From positions 1 to 64,000 of the forward strand of contig JACONQ010000013.1 in the NCBI GenBank assembly GCA_014281115.1: a stretch of 64,000 nt of DNA. Reading direction: 5' to 3'. The notes under the pieces were generated by a model that saw only the letters and a program-made list of their open reading frames with translations, made no database searches and was not told the origin of the DNA. The position numbers and the translations under genes were made by a program. Positions 38,216-47,411 of the stretch are shown one piece after another. Source of the stretch: Laburnicola sp. R22_1 (taxonomy: Eukaryota > Ascomycota > Dothideomycetes > Pleosporales > Didymosphaeriaceae). Within the stretch, counting starts at the first letter, position 1; each line of letters begins with the position of its first letter.

Positions 38216-38342
38216 GAAACCTTAGTCTAAATCTACGTACATAAAAGTAACTCCTAAAACTTCCTTTACTAGCTATACACACATTTTTTTACGTACGTAA
38301 GTATAGGTAGAAGTTTTAGGAGTTACTTTTATATGCTTAAAT
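38216..38342. repeat. Inverted repeat (potential hairpin) plus a third partial copy
   Basis: An arm containing AAAAGTAACTCCTAAAACTTC (about 38241-38261) pairs with GAAGTTTTAGGAGTTACTTTT at 38312-38332. Extended to TTAGTCTAAATCT / AAATTTAGACTA the arms are about 43 bp. A further copy of the right arm follows at about 38355-38405. It resembles a small foldback element. Confidence 0.7.
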
Positions 38343-38649
38343 TTAGACTAGGGTTTTTAGAATTATTTTTATATACTTAGATTTAGACTAGAGGTTTTAG
38401 GGTTACTATATAGAGTAAAAAAATTATAACTTCCTTATTTAAAATATAAATAAAGTAGTAGTAATTACTATAATAATAGTATATATCTATAAATAAGTTT
38501 TACGCTCTTTATAATAAGTACCTTACTATTTTTACTACTACTACTATATTATCTACTATTCTATTGCCGCTATTAAACTATAAGTTTTATAAGACTATAT
38601 ATATAAAATCTAATACTAAGAAAGCACACTTATACTTCTTAAGTCCTCC

Positions 38650-39290
38650 CTATAGGGCCCTTCTACTTTAGTAGGAGATTATTATACTTAAAAGCCTTTT
38701 TAATAAGGATAATAATAATAACCCTTTTAACTTTTTTTACTCTTACTATATTCTATTACTATATGCTAGTACCCTTTAGAAGCTTATATTTACGTAAGCC
38801 CTTAATACTTTATCTATCCCTAATAAGTCTAGCTACCTTCTAAATTAAGACTAGTATATACTTAAGAAGAAGTAAAGATAGTGTCTAGCCTATACGTGCC
38901 TTATATAGAATAATAGGTTTAGAAAGAAGTATTAGAAGATATATAAAAAGTGTTATAAAAGTTACTAATTTATATCTAGTACGCCTATTTATTACTACTA
39001 ATAAGTATGCTATAAATATAGGGAGTATTTTTAGCTATCTAAGAATATTAGAAGCTAGTGCTTAAAGTGTTAAATAAGTAGCTCTGCCTATAGCCTCCCT
39101 AAATATACACATAAGGTAAGGAGTATAGAAACTAGAAGTCTTTAGAAAACTCTATTAAAGTAATTAGGAGAGAAAGTAGGCATATAAGTGTAAGATTAAT
39201 AAGTATAGAAAGGATAGGTAGCATAAAATAGCGGAGAAGTTATAAGTTTAAGTAGTATTATAGCTATATATTATACTATATAATTATTAA
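38650..39290 (+). pseudogene. RIP-degraded coding remnant, unrecognised
   Basis: A plus frame near 38800-39280 reads for long stretches with only TAG/TAA breaks, for example IRALYRIIGLERSIRRYIKS, with several positions that could be former Cys. It may have been a Cys-rich DNA-binding protein, but no family can be assigned. Confidence 0.3.
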
Positions 39291-39449
39291 TAAGTTACTT
39301 ATTATTATTAATAAAGTTAAAATTAAACTCCTACTATAGCTAACGCCTTGCCTCTAGCAATATATTCTTATTAGTATATAGGCTACTTACTATATACTTA
39401 AAGTGCTTTCTTATAAACCTATTATACTTACTTTTTATAATAGCTACCT

Positions 39450-40560
39450 ATAAAAAGTCTCTAAAGTTTAAGCGACTAAAACAACGCTATATAAAATAGT
39501 AGTTATAGTAGATCTATGTCTTTAACACTAAGAAGGTAAGCTTAATAAGATTATAGTTAGATAAGTATAATAGTAAGTACTAAAGAATATAGCTAGCGCG
39601 CTTAATAATAGCATAGATATTATTATTAGTATAGATAGATATATTATTAAGAATAATCACTATTAGTCTATTACTATAAAAGATGCGTAAAGTTAGAATT
39701 AATTACGTCTTAATCTACTTAATAAATAGCTTATAATTATAGTAGCTCTTTTTAATCCTATAGTAGAATAAGTAGCTATACTTAATAGTATAGACTAGTA
39801 AAATTACCTATATATTCCTATAATATATATTCTAGGTATAATAACTCTCCTCTCTAATTTGCGTATACGCCTTATATTACTAGCCTAACTTTTTATTAAA
39901 GATTGCCTTATTAATAAAGCAGAGCTGCTTTTAGGTATAGTAACTTATTTAGACGCAGTAATCTTGCCTTAAGTCCTTATTATAATTAATAGAGAAGGGC
40001 TTTAGCGTCTATTCTAACTATCTATTAGCCTTTAGGTACTACTATACTAACGTGTAGAAAATAACTAAACTACGCTTTAGCACTAACTAGCGCATAATCT
40101 TATTTTAGTATATCTATTTAGAATAAATAAGCTAGTTAAATAAAGCCTTACTATCTTCTTCTAGTATTTTAGATAACCTTTCTAGTCTTTTAGTAGGCTA
40201 ATAGATATTAATATAAAGCTTTAGGTTGCTTTAGATATTATTAATAGCGTAATATAAGCAAGCCTTATAGGTAGTAATAGTATATAAATACTAGCCTAAT
40301 TTAGTAAACCTTTATATATTATAATAAGTATATATAAAGAGACTATAGTTAATAAAATAAATACCTAAAGTAGGTGTAAAAGCTTATAAATAGTAGACTA
40401 AAATACTATTAGTAGAATACGCGACGTATATAGCCTCTATTAGGTCCTCTTTAATAACTATAATACTAAAAAAAGCGTTAGTATACGCTTTATAGGCTAT
40501 CTTTATAGTATTAACTTATATAGAGATACTAGCTATTAATATAAAGTTAAAAATATATTA
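39450..40560 (-). pseudogene. DDE_3 (Tc1/mariner superfamily) transposase remnant at the right end of the insertion
   Basis: The minus strand reads RLERLSKILEEDSKALFN near 40190-40135, CFINKAIFN near 39925-39895 where the family has FIDEAIF-like text (first Asp to Asn, Glu to Lys), IILNNISIYTNNNIYAII near 39655-39605 where the family has LDNASIHTN (catalytic Asp to Asn), and YLSNYNLIKLTFLVLKT near 39570-39515 matching YSPDYNPIELTFSVLKAW. The catalytic changes are all G-to-A. The 5' end points at the insertion's right inverted end, 90 bp away, so this may be the insertion's own transposase. Confidence 0.7.
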
Positions 40561-40620
40561 TAATTAAATTTACGCGTTTAGTATAATTTTAGTGGGGGGA
40601 GAAAATCCCAAGATGGCGGT

Positions 40621-40653
40621 GCCAAGAAATCCCCCGATTTTCGAACATAGCAG
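40621..40653 (-). repeat. Right inverted end of the GMC-splitting insertion
   Basis: 33 bases ending CGAACATAGCAG; exact inverse of 34108-34140. Followed by the AT target dinucleotide and GMC coding sequence. Confidence 0.95.
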
Positions 40654-42406
40654 ATCCATTACGACCTCGGGGCCGGGCGCCGTCTCGTTGGGCTGTAGGG
40701 CCGCCAGGGACGTCTCGCCCACATAGCGGCGCACGAACTTAATCATCTCGACCATGACGGCGCGCTCTACGGGGTTGCTTAGGGCGCTAAAATCGGTGAC
40801 GGGTCCGCTGCGTCAATGTTAACAGACCTGCGGCTGAACGGCTGATTAAGCACAGGCGTGTCTGTGCCTGTTGTCGCATTAATAATAAAGCGCGAAAATA
40901 CGGTGTCTTTTAATCTTATAGCTAATGCGAGACCGCGCATCTGCGCCGCATAGCCCTTAAGCACAGTAGGGTGAGTATTAGCAGGGAGGATGGCAGCGTA
41001 GTCTTAACGTTCTAGCTTGTTGGCAAGCGAGGCGTAACGGCTAGAGGTTATGGCACTTAGGGGAAGCCAGCCTGCTATATTACTATAGGCTATTAAGTAC
41101 GGCCCTGTTAAGTATGAGTGTTAGCCGTTTGGTTGTGTGTCACGAGGTCCGCAGGGCTTTACCTATCCAATTGGCAGCCCAGGTGTCCTCCGCAAATTTC
41201 CGGAATGCGGCGTTGGTAGTAAAGTCGTTCGCATTGGGGTGAATTTGCTTTAATTCCTTGGCTGTTTATTCTTATTATGCACGTTAATCCAATAACCCAA
41301 CAAGAAATGGTACATACGCGAGATTTCCACCTCAACTATTGCATGGTCCTGAAAGTTCTGGCCCACGCCTGGAAGGTCGACAAGTGTTTCTATACTTGCA
41401 GCTTCTAAGATCTTTCTCAGTCTGATACCGCTGAGTTGTAATACTTTGGGGGTATGTATGGCGCCAGCGGCGATAATAACCTCCTTCTTGGCGACTACCA
41501 TGAGAAGCTCAGTATTGCTGTTATTCGTAAACTCAACACCTGTAGCGCGCCCGTTCTCCGATAGGACTCGCCGCACAGGCGTGTCTGCCGCGAGGTGGTA
41601 GTTGGCCCGGTTAAGGTTCTCATAATAGCGGTTGGTGGCATAAGATCGCTCGTGCTTAATCGGATCCACTGTTGTTCGTGTGGATAAGCGTATGCAAGAT
41701 GAAGAGATACGACGACGGCTTGGGACGACACGTACTGAAAGTGGGAAACCAGTAGACACCGACACGACCAGCACCGCTGTCTGCCGTGAATTCGACGCCT
41801 GCCAATTCACCGAAAGCTTGGAGCAGAGGACCTAGATGAAAAAGATGGTCAGCATTTCTTCAATGAAGTAACCGGGGAGGTTGACGAACGCAGGCCGGGA
41901 TACTGGTAACTTGGCCAGCTCGTATTGGCTGTCGACGTCTCCCCCCGGTACAACGCATCGTACTTTATATCAAACTGTTCGGCAAGATCTGCAGGGGGAG
42001 GCGAAAACTTCAAGGCCTAAGCATTCGACACCATGTTAGCTTCGAGGGTCCTTTTACCGACCATTGCCGGCGGAACTTTCCAGATATCTCGCCTCCCCAC
42101 CTTTTTGAAATATGGAAGCAGTCCCTCCCAGGTCCAGCCGTAGTTGTTAGACTCGCCGAACAGGTTGCCCCAGCGATCGTAATCCTCAGCAGACCCCCGC
42201 GCCGTCATCATCCCGTTGATACCCGAGCTGCCACCAACCGTCTTACCCAAGATGACGTAGAACCTTTGGTTGCCCAAGTTCTTCTGGGGTGCCGACAGGT
42301 AAGCATAGTTTTCCTGTCTCTGAGTTCCGCCTCCGGTGACTGGGAGCACATCATCTGGGACGGGAAAGGACCCGGCCTCAAGTACAAGAATAGTAGTACC
42401 AGGATT
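40654..42406 (-). pseudogene. GMC oxidoreductase, 5' fragment lacking its start
   Basis: Minus strand, intron-containing. It begins abruptly inside the FAD-binding domain at NPGTTILVLEAGS (42406), so the GxGxxG dinucleotide motif is missing. Then YVILGKTVGGSSGINGMM (GMC signature 1) near 42255-42200, YGWTWEGLLPYFKKV, then after an intron FSPPPADLAEQFDIKYD, and GAIHTPKVLQLSGI (GMC signature 2) near 41470-41425, LVDLPGVGQNFQDHAIVEVE near 41385-41326, an intron, FRKFAEDTWAANWIG, an intron, and SRRSVNIDAADP. Defects: an in-frame TAA at 41004-41006 (CAA to TAA fits RIP-type C-to-T), a one-base frameshift near 40800 before VTDFSALSNPVE, and decayed text near 41900. It ends at the AT target of the insertion and continues at 34107. 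Confidence 0.88.
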
Positions 42407-42418
42407 CGGGAGAGGGAA

Positions 42419-43747
42419 GACGTGGTGATTTCTTGGAGCAGCGCGGCGTGGAATTCTGGGTGCAGGTAGAGGTCTTGGATGAATTGGACGGCGACCTTTG
42501 GGGCTGTTAGATTTGGGGGAAGGGGCATACGTACTACGCTTACGGAGCGGCTTGTGGTGCTCCATACGACGATGAGGTGGTGGAGAAGCTCTCGGACAGC
42601 CATCTCTTCGGGGATGTAATCTACAAGCTCCTCGAGTACGCATGTCTATACATGGGTAGATGCATCAGCGTATGCTTAAATAGAGAAGTGCAGCACTCAC
42701 GTTTTCGCACTGACTTTGCCATGAAACTTTCTCTCCTCCTTCTCCTTCCTTCTTTTCTCTATAAAGCTTTCCAATGCCTGAAAAACGCGCTTCTGATTCC
42801 GGCCTCGACCTTTGATCAATCGTGATACCGGCCTTGCAAACAATCAACAACCCTTATTTCCTCGCCAATCCAAAAGTCACAAACTTACCATACGAGCCAC
42901 CCGGGTACCAACCTCGCCACCTCCCCAACCATAGCAATCTCACCAATATAAGCCGTAAAGCACTTTAAAAGCTCCACTTCATCAGCCAGCAAGCCATCAG
43001 TCAGCGACATCACCACCAACAACCCAATCCCTACATACCAGCCTCCTCCCCAAGAATAAACAAAGTATTCACCCGAACCATCAGCCGCACCACCGTCTCC
43101 TGCAAAGCAACTATCACAGCCCCTACACCAATCTATCATCAGCAGCAAACTCTTAACAACCAACCCCCCAGCCAGCGAAATACCTAACATACCACCACCC
43201 TCCACCCCCTTAAAAACGCTCTCCAACTCCCCCCCCCCCAAAAAACCGCCTTCATCTTCCCCCCCACCCCCTCTCCCAGCCTCGACGTTATAGTCCTAAC
43301 AGCCCTAATATGCGGTATCACCCCCTCGTCCCTCCGATTATGCCACGTCCCCCCAAGCGTATACTCTGGTTGAAACATCTACGTGCGCTGTTAACCGCAC
43401 GAACGAACCCAATCATCACACACACGGCATTGCATGGAATTGCATCAACCATCTCAACTACAATTACTCACCCCTTTCACCCAATGATGCAGCGACAAAT
43501 GCCCCACATGCGCCTCCTTCAAATCCGCCCAATGCTGCGTTGTACAAGCGACGTGGAACCGTCCGCTGTACCCGAAAATCGGGAGAGAGAAGGCTGACCC
43601 GCCGGGTAGCCGGGATTGCGTGCGGATGAGGGCGCGGCCGTTGAGGAGGAAGCGCCAGGCGGGGAGGCGGCGGAACGCTGCCAGGCAAATGGAAAGGAGG
43701 AGGGAGAATGCGAGGACGACGCATGAGGTTGATAGAAGCGAGTACAT
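42419..43747 (-). pseudogene. Cytochrome P450, 5' half only (about 305 codons)
   Basis: ATG at 43747 starts MYSLLSTSCVVLAFSLLLSI, a membrane anchor, then PAWRFLLNGRALI and HWADLKEAHVGHLSLHH. Exons fit in phase: 43747-43472, 43378-43193, 43099-43039, 42976-42889, 42832 to about 42715, 42645-42535 and 42495 onward, with GT-AG introns of 93, 93, 62, 56 bp and two others; the last would be only 39 bp. Later exons give ETVVRLMVRVNTLFILGEEA, AYIGEIAMVGEVARLVPGW, VFQALESFIEKRRKEKEERK, EEMAVRELLHHLIVVWSTTS (I-helix region) and LYLHPEFHAALLQEI. The ExxR motif and the haem-binding Cys region are absent: sequence turns into the GMC gene, out of frame, at 42407-42418. The half that remains has no obvious lesion. 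A C/G homopolymer at 43230-43240 is a risk for base calling. Confidence 0.82.
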
Positions 43748-44102
43748 GGCTGGGAGACGAAGGGATTGAGGTGCAGAAGATTGTTTGCGGTCGTGGGATG
43801 GTATGCGGGGTGGTATGCGGGGTGGGGACGGTTTAAAAAGAAGGATGCATGGGCGATGCACCCGATGGAATGGGCGCAGGGGCTGAATGGCCGACAGGGG
43901 GTTCACTGGGGATCGACCACGCGAACGTGAGCCTCCCGGCTGGTAGATAGCCTTCTTGCGCTTTGAGTAGCTCTACACCAGGCTCGTGGAACCATGTATA
44001 ATGCTCCTCGCTTGTATACCCCTGCCCACGCAGCACAGCCAGAGTTCTATTTACAACAAGGCTCACTCACTGCGAACCTTTATCCATCACCCAAGTCCCC
44101 CC
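43748..44102. other. Intergenic region between monooxygenase and P450, probable P450 promoter
   Basis: 355 bp of GC-normal DNA upstream of the P450 start. A 77-codon minus frame (43833-44066) has no family signature. Contains a tandem GGGTGGTATGCG near 43800-43822. Confidence 0.45.
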
Positions 44103-45596
44103 TCACGTCGCCACCTTCTCAAAAACCAAGCCCTCCCCCAAATTCCTCGCCGCAACCCACTTATCCCAAAAATAATTCACCCTCGGCCTCCACGGCCCCA
44201 TCCTCCCTGCCCGCGGCACTCTCCCCAACCCCTCCCTAACATACGTAGATTTCAAATTCAGTAACTGCACCGGATCCTCCTTTTCCTCGTCATTAATAGT
44301 AGGCGTAACGCTCGTGTACTGATTCTCTTCCATATGCTTGTACAAGCGGACGATGAGATGGGCAGCCGCGTCCGCGCCGAGCGTCCACGACGCATTGACG
44401 AAGCCGATGATGAGGGCGAGGTTAGGCACGCCGCTGAGCATGGTAGAGTGCCAGGCGTAGCAGTCTGGGATGGAAACGGGGACGCGGTCAATGTTGAGGG
44501 GGATGCCGCCGCAGACTTGGAGGTTTAGCCCTGTTGCTGTGACAATGATGTCTGCGTCGAGCTTCTCGCCACTGGTTAGTTCGATGCCGTCTTCGACTAC
44601 GGTTTTGATTGTGTCGGTGACGATCTGCGCTTTTCCGGTTTCAAATGCTTTGAAGAAGTCGTTGTTGGGTACGAAGCAGAGTCGCTGGTCCCAGGGGCCG
44701 TATTTGGGGTCGAAATGTGGGTCCATGGGGAAGTCTTTGGGTAAGGCTTTCTTCATTCCGCCGAGGATGAGCCAGCGTGCGAGACGCGGAAAGGTCTGAC
44801 AGAAGAGGTAAAGAAGGTACGGGATGATGATGAACTGAATCCGGGGAATTCGCAACGCTATCCAGCGCGGAAGTACGCGTTGGTAAAACGGCACGGGGTC
44901 GTCAGGTTTCGGCTGCGGGCTATTGAGGATGTACGAAGGTGAGCGTTGCAGTTGGACGACACTGCCTACGCCCGTCTCCACAACAGCGGGCAGGATGGTC
45001 ACTGCTGTTGCGCCCGACCCGATGATAACCATCTTCTTTCCGCGGTAATCAAGATTTTCAGGCCAAAACTGCGGATGTACTCTTGTGCCCTGGAATCGCT
45101 CCAGGCCGGGTATGTCCGCTTTAAGCGGCTTTTCATAGTCGTAATACCCTGTCCCCATGACCACAAACTTGGCCCAAAACACCTTCGTTCTCCCCTCATT
45201 CACCACCTCCAGTCTCCATTTCTGCTCGCTAGACCGCCAGTCCGCGGCGGAAACTTTATGTCGATACTTGATATTCTTATCAAGGTTGAAACGCCGCGTA
45301 GTCTCGTGCATATACTCAGTGATACTCTCGCCTGTGGCAATTGGATTGGGCTTTTGCCACGGATTGAAGGCAAAGCCGTACGTGTGTAGATCCGAGTCGG
45401 AGCGGACGCCAGGATACTTGAAAAGCGACCACGTGCCACCGAGCTCGTGACGGCCCTCGAGGACAGCGTAGGTAGCATGGAGAAGCTGGGTTTGAATACG
45501 ATATGCAGCATTGATTCCGGAGACTCCCGCGCCAATGATTAATACATCGTAGGAGGGAGTCGGAGGGTCCGGATGTCCATTTGCATCGCCGTTCAT
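44103..45596 (-). CDS. Flavin-containing / Baeyer-Villiger-type monooxygenase, intact
   Basis: A single-exon gene of 497 codons without a lesion. FAD-binding GAGVSG at residues 22-27 (YDVLIIGAGVSGINAAYRIQ), LGGTWSLFKYPGVRSDSDLH at about 52-71, the Baeyer-Villiger fingerprint FQGTRVHPQFWP at 168-179 (pattern FxGxxxHxxxWP), the NADPH-binding GSGATA at 193-198, and DADIIVTATGLNL near 345-360. Such enzymes use NADPH, FAD and O2 to insert oxygen into ketones or oxidise heteroatoms; in fungal clusters they tailor polyketide or terpenoid scaffolds. A hydrophobic stretch (about 250-275) is common in this subgroup. It is transcribed in the same direction as the P450, GMC and methyltransferase genes and is the only one complete. 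Substrate unknown. The start at 45596 is the first ATG before the FAD motif. Confidence 0.93.
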   Translation of the reverse strand: MNGDANGHPDPPTPSYDVLIIGAGVSGINAAYRIQTQLLHATYAVLEGRHELGGTWSLFKYPGVRSDSDLHTYGFAFNPWQKPNPIATGESITEYMHETTRRFNLDKNIKYRHKVSAADWRSSEQKWRLEVVNEGRTKVFWAKFVVMGTGYYDYEKPLKADIPGLERFQGTRVHPQFWPENLDYRGKKMVIIGSGATAVTILPAVVETGVGSVVQLQRSPSYILNSPQPKPDDPVPFYQRVLPRWIALRIPRIQFIIIPYLLYLFCQTFPRLARWLILGGMKKALPKDFPMDPHFDPKYGPWDQRLCFVPNNDFFKAFETGKAQIVTDTIKTVVEDGIELTSGEKLDADIIVTATGLNLQVCGGIPLNIDRVPVSIPDCYAWHSTMLSGVPNLALIIGFVNASWTLGADAAAHLIVRLYKHMEENQYTSVTPTINDEEKEDPVQLLNLKSTYVREGLGRVPRAGRMGPWRPRVNYFWDKWVAARNLGEGLVFEKVAT

Positions 45597-46065
45597 CGTG
45601 ACGGAGGAGGCAGGTGAGGCGGATAAAGAAAAGAGGCGATGGGGGAGATGGCAATGCCAGCACGTAGGAGAGCACGAGGCGAGGTTTCAAAAGCAGTGAC
45701 GTCGGGAAAGAACGGTGGATAAGGAGCGCCTAGCACGTTTCGTTAGGTTTGTGGGTACACGCCACGGCCGCCATCGCAGCAGTTGTTACATATATACTCC
45801 CGCTCCCGCTCCCGCCTCGTCACAATCATCATTAAACACATTTGTAGGTAACTCGCCCTTTACGCAGCGCGCGGAGTGCGCGCACTCGAACCCCCTGAGA
45901 GACATCGTCCCCACTCGTCCTCGTAAAAGTGCAGGTCGCAGGCGGGGCCGGCCTCAGCCGAGTACAGCACTAGTGCAAAAGTTTGGGAGCATCGCGCGCG
46001 CGCCACCCCACCAACCCCTCAACACAATTTTGACGTGTCCGCTCCTACCTACTACCCCCCTATAA
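45597..46065 (-). promoter_or_regulatory. Upstream region of the monooxygenase, possible TATA-like site
   Basis: GC-rich 5' region; a TATATATG-like motif lies on the minus strand at about 45789-45797, roughly 190 bp before the ATG. No factor-binding site can be named. Base composition drops sharply at about 46065, the edge of the gene island. Confidence 0.3.
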
Positions 46066-47411
46066 GATAATATCTATATTAAAAGAAATTAGTAGTAATT
46101 AATATGTAAGGTTTTATTTAATAAATAAATATTATAGAAATATAATATTATTAAAGTAAAAAGTTAGAAAGTTAAAAAGCTTAAAAAGTTAAAAGCTTTA
46201 AAAAGCTTTAAAAAGCTTTTAAGTGTAGTAAGTTAGCTATTAATAAAATAATAAAATACTAGAAAGAATACTATACTACTTATAATTTACTACGTAGTAG
46301 TAAACTAAAAGTAATAATAATAAAAGAAAATTATACACTTTTTAGACTATTCGAAAAAATTCTAAGGTTACCTATACTACTACTTAAAAATTAGTAAGTT
46401 AAGAGATATTATTACCTTTATAAAAGACCTTTTTATTAAGAGTTATTATATACTAATATTTTTATAGTTTAGCCTAAGTAATTATAAGATAATATAGGGC
46501 TGTATATTAATTTCTAAGGTAAGTGTAGCACTTAATATAGCACTTAAGAATATTAGTATAATAAAAATATAATAACTAGTTATATGATTATTAAAGAGAA
46601 TAGTAAAGGCTAGATTAACTTTTTTATAGTACTTATTAATATTAGGTAGCTTTATAAAGCATTCTAGCTTAGATATACTAAAGGTGGCAAAAGCATATTT
46701 ACTTTAGGGCATATCTATTTAGGCGCTATTAGTAAGCTTAGTTTATATATATTTAGAAACTAAAGAGTAGTAAAAGGTATTATCTAGTTACAAAGTAGGC
46801 ACTATAAGCTAGAGCAGATAATAGAGTGTATATTAGAGCGCTGGCTAGAGCGTATATTAGAACACAACTAGATAGAATAAGCTTTACTTAGTTATATAAG
46901 GGCGACGCGAACTATAAAATAAATTAGGTATTTCTTAACTAGGGTTTTTTAGAGGTATATAAGTATAGTGCTACAAATTATAAGTATCTTTAATAAAAGA
47001 AAGAACTTTATTAGAAGTAAATAAGTCCTCTTTAATAACTATGTTATTAGCACTATTAGAGTAGAATTAAAATTCTTTCTTTATTATATATATTATAGTA
47101 TAAGGTATCTATGCCTTAAGTATAGTAAAATCTTATTTAAATATATTAGCGCGCTTGTATAAAGCCTAAATAATACTTCCTATTTAGGGTTATTTTTAGA
47201 CTTTATAATAGCCCTAGCTACTAATTCTAGTAACTTCTTTAAAGGTAGGCCTTAAGAAAAGTAATATTAAGCCTAAAGCTAATGGGTAGCAAGTAATTAT
47301 TTTATTTCTAAGCTATACTAGAGTAATTAGTCTAGTTTAAATTATACTAAAAACGCGCTAAACTTTCTAGTAGCTTTAAGTTTAGCTTTGCCTTAGTGTG
47401 CAAGCCACTTA
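46066..47411. other. AT-rich RIP-degraded sequence, no gene seen
   Basis: Begins with short A/T-rich tandem words (AAAAAGCTTTAAAAAGC near 46195-46220). Coding-like text without a recognisable family is present around 46700-47250. Confidence 0.5.

Larger units (their letters stand above)
34108..40653. mobile_element. 6546 bp insertion with perfect 33 bp inverted ends, splitting the GMC gene
   Basis: The first 33 bases (34108-34140, starting CTGCTATGTTCG) are the exact inverse of the last 33 (40621-40653, ending CGAACATAGCAG). Partial similarity continues about 20 bases inward at both ends (ACCGC, then T-rich, then CCCC). Both outer flanks are AT (34106-34107 and 40654-40655), and joining them keeps the GMC frame. 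The ends are GC-normal but the interior is strongly RIP-mutated. It holds a nested pogo element (36074-37928), a DDE_3 transposase remnant next to the right end, and other coding remnants. Without the nested pogo the element is about 4.7 kb. The AT duplication does not fit a standard TA-specific Tc1 or pogo insertion. Family unknown. Confidence 0.85.

Noticed and set aside
42577..43597. Several open frames on both strands in the P450 region
   Set aside because: They are exon fragments read through introns, or antisense frames, of the minus-strand P450.
44258..45690. Many overlapping frames around the monooxygenase
   Set aside because: GC-rich coding DNA leaves long shadow frames; only the 497-codon minus frame has conserved motifs.
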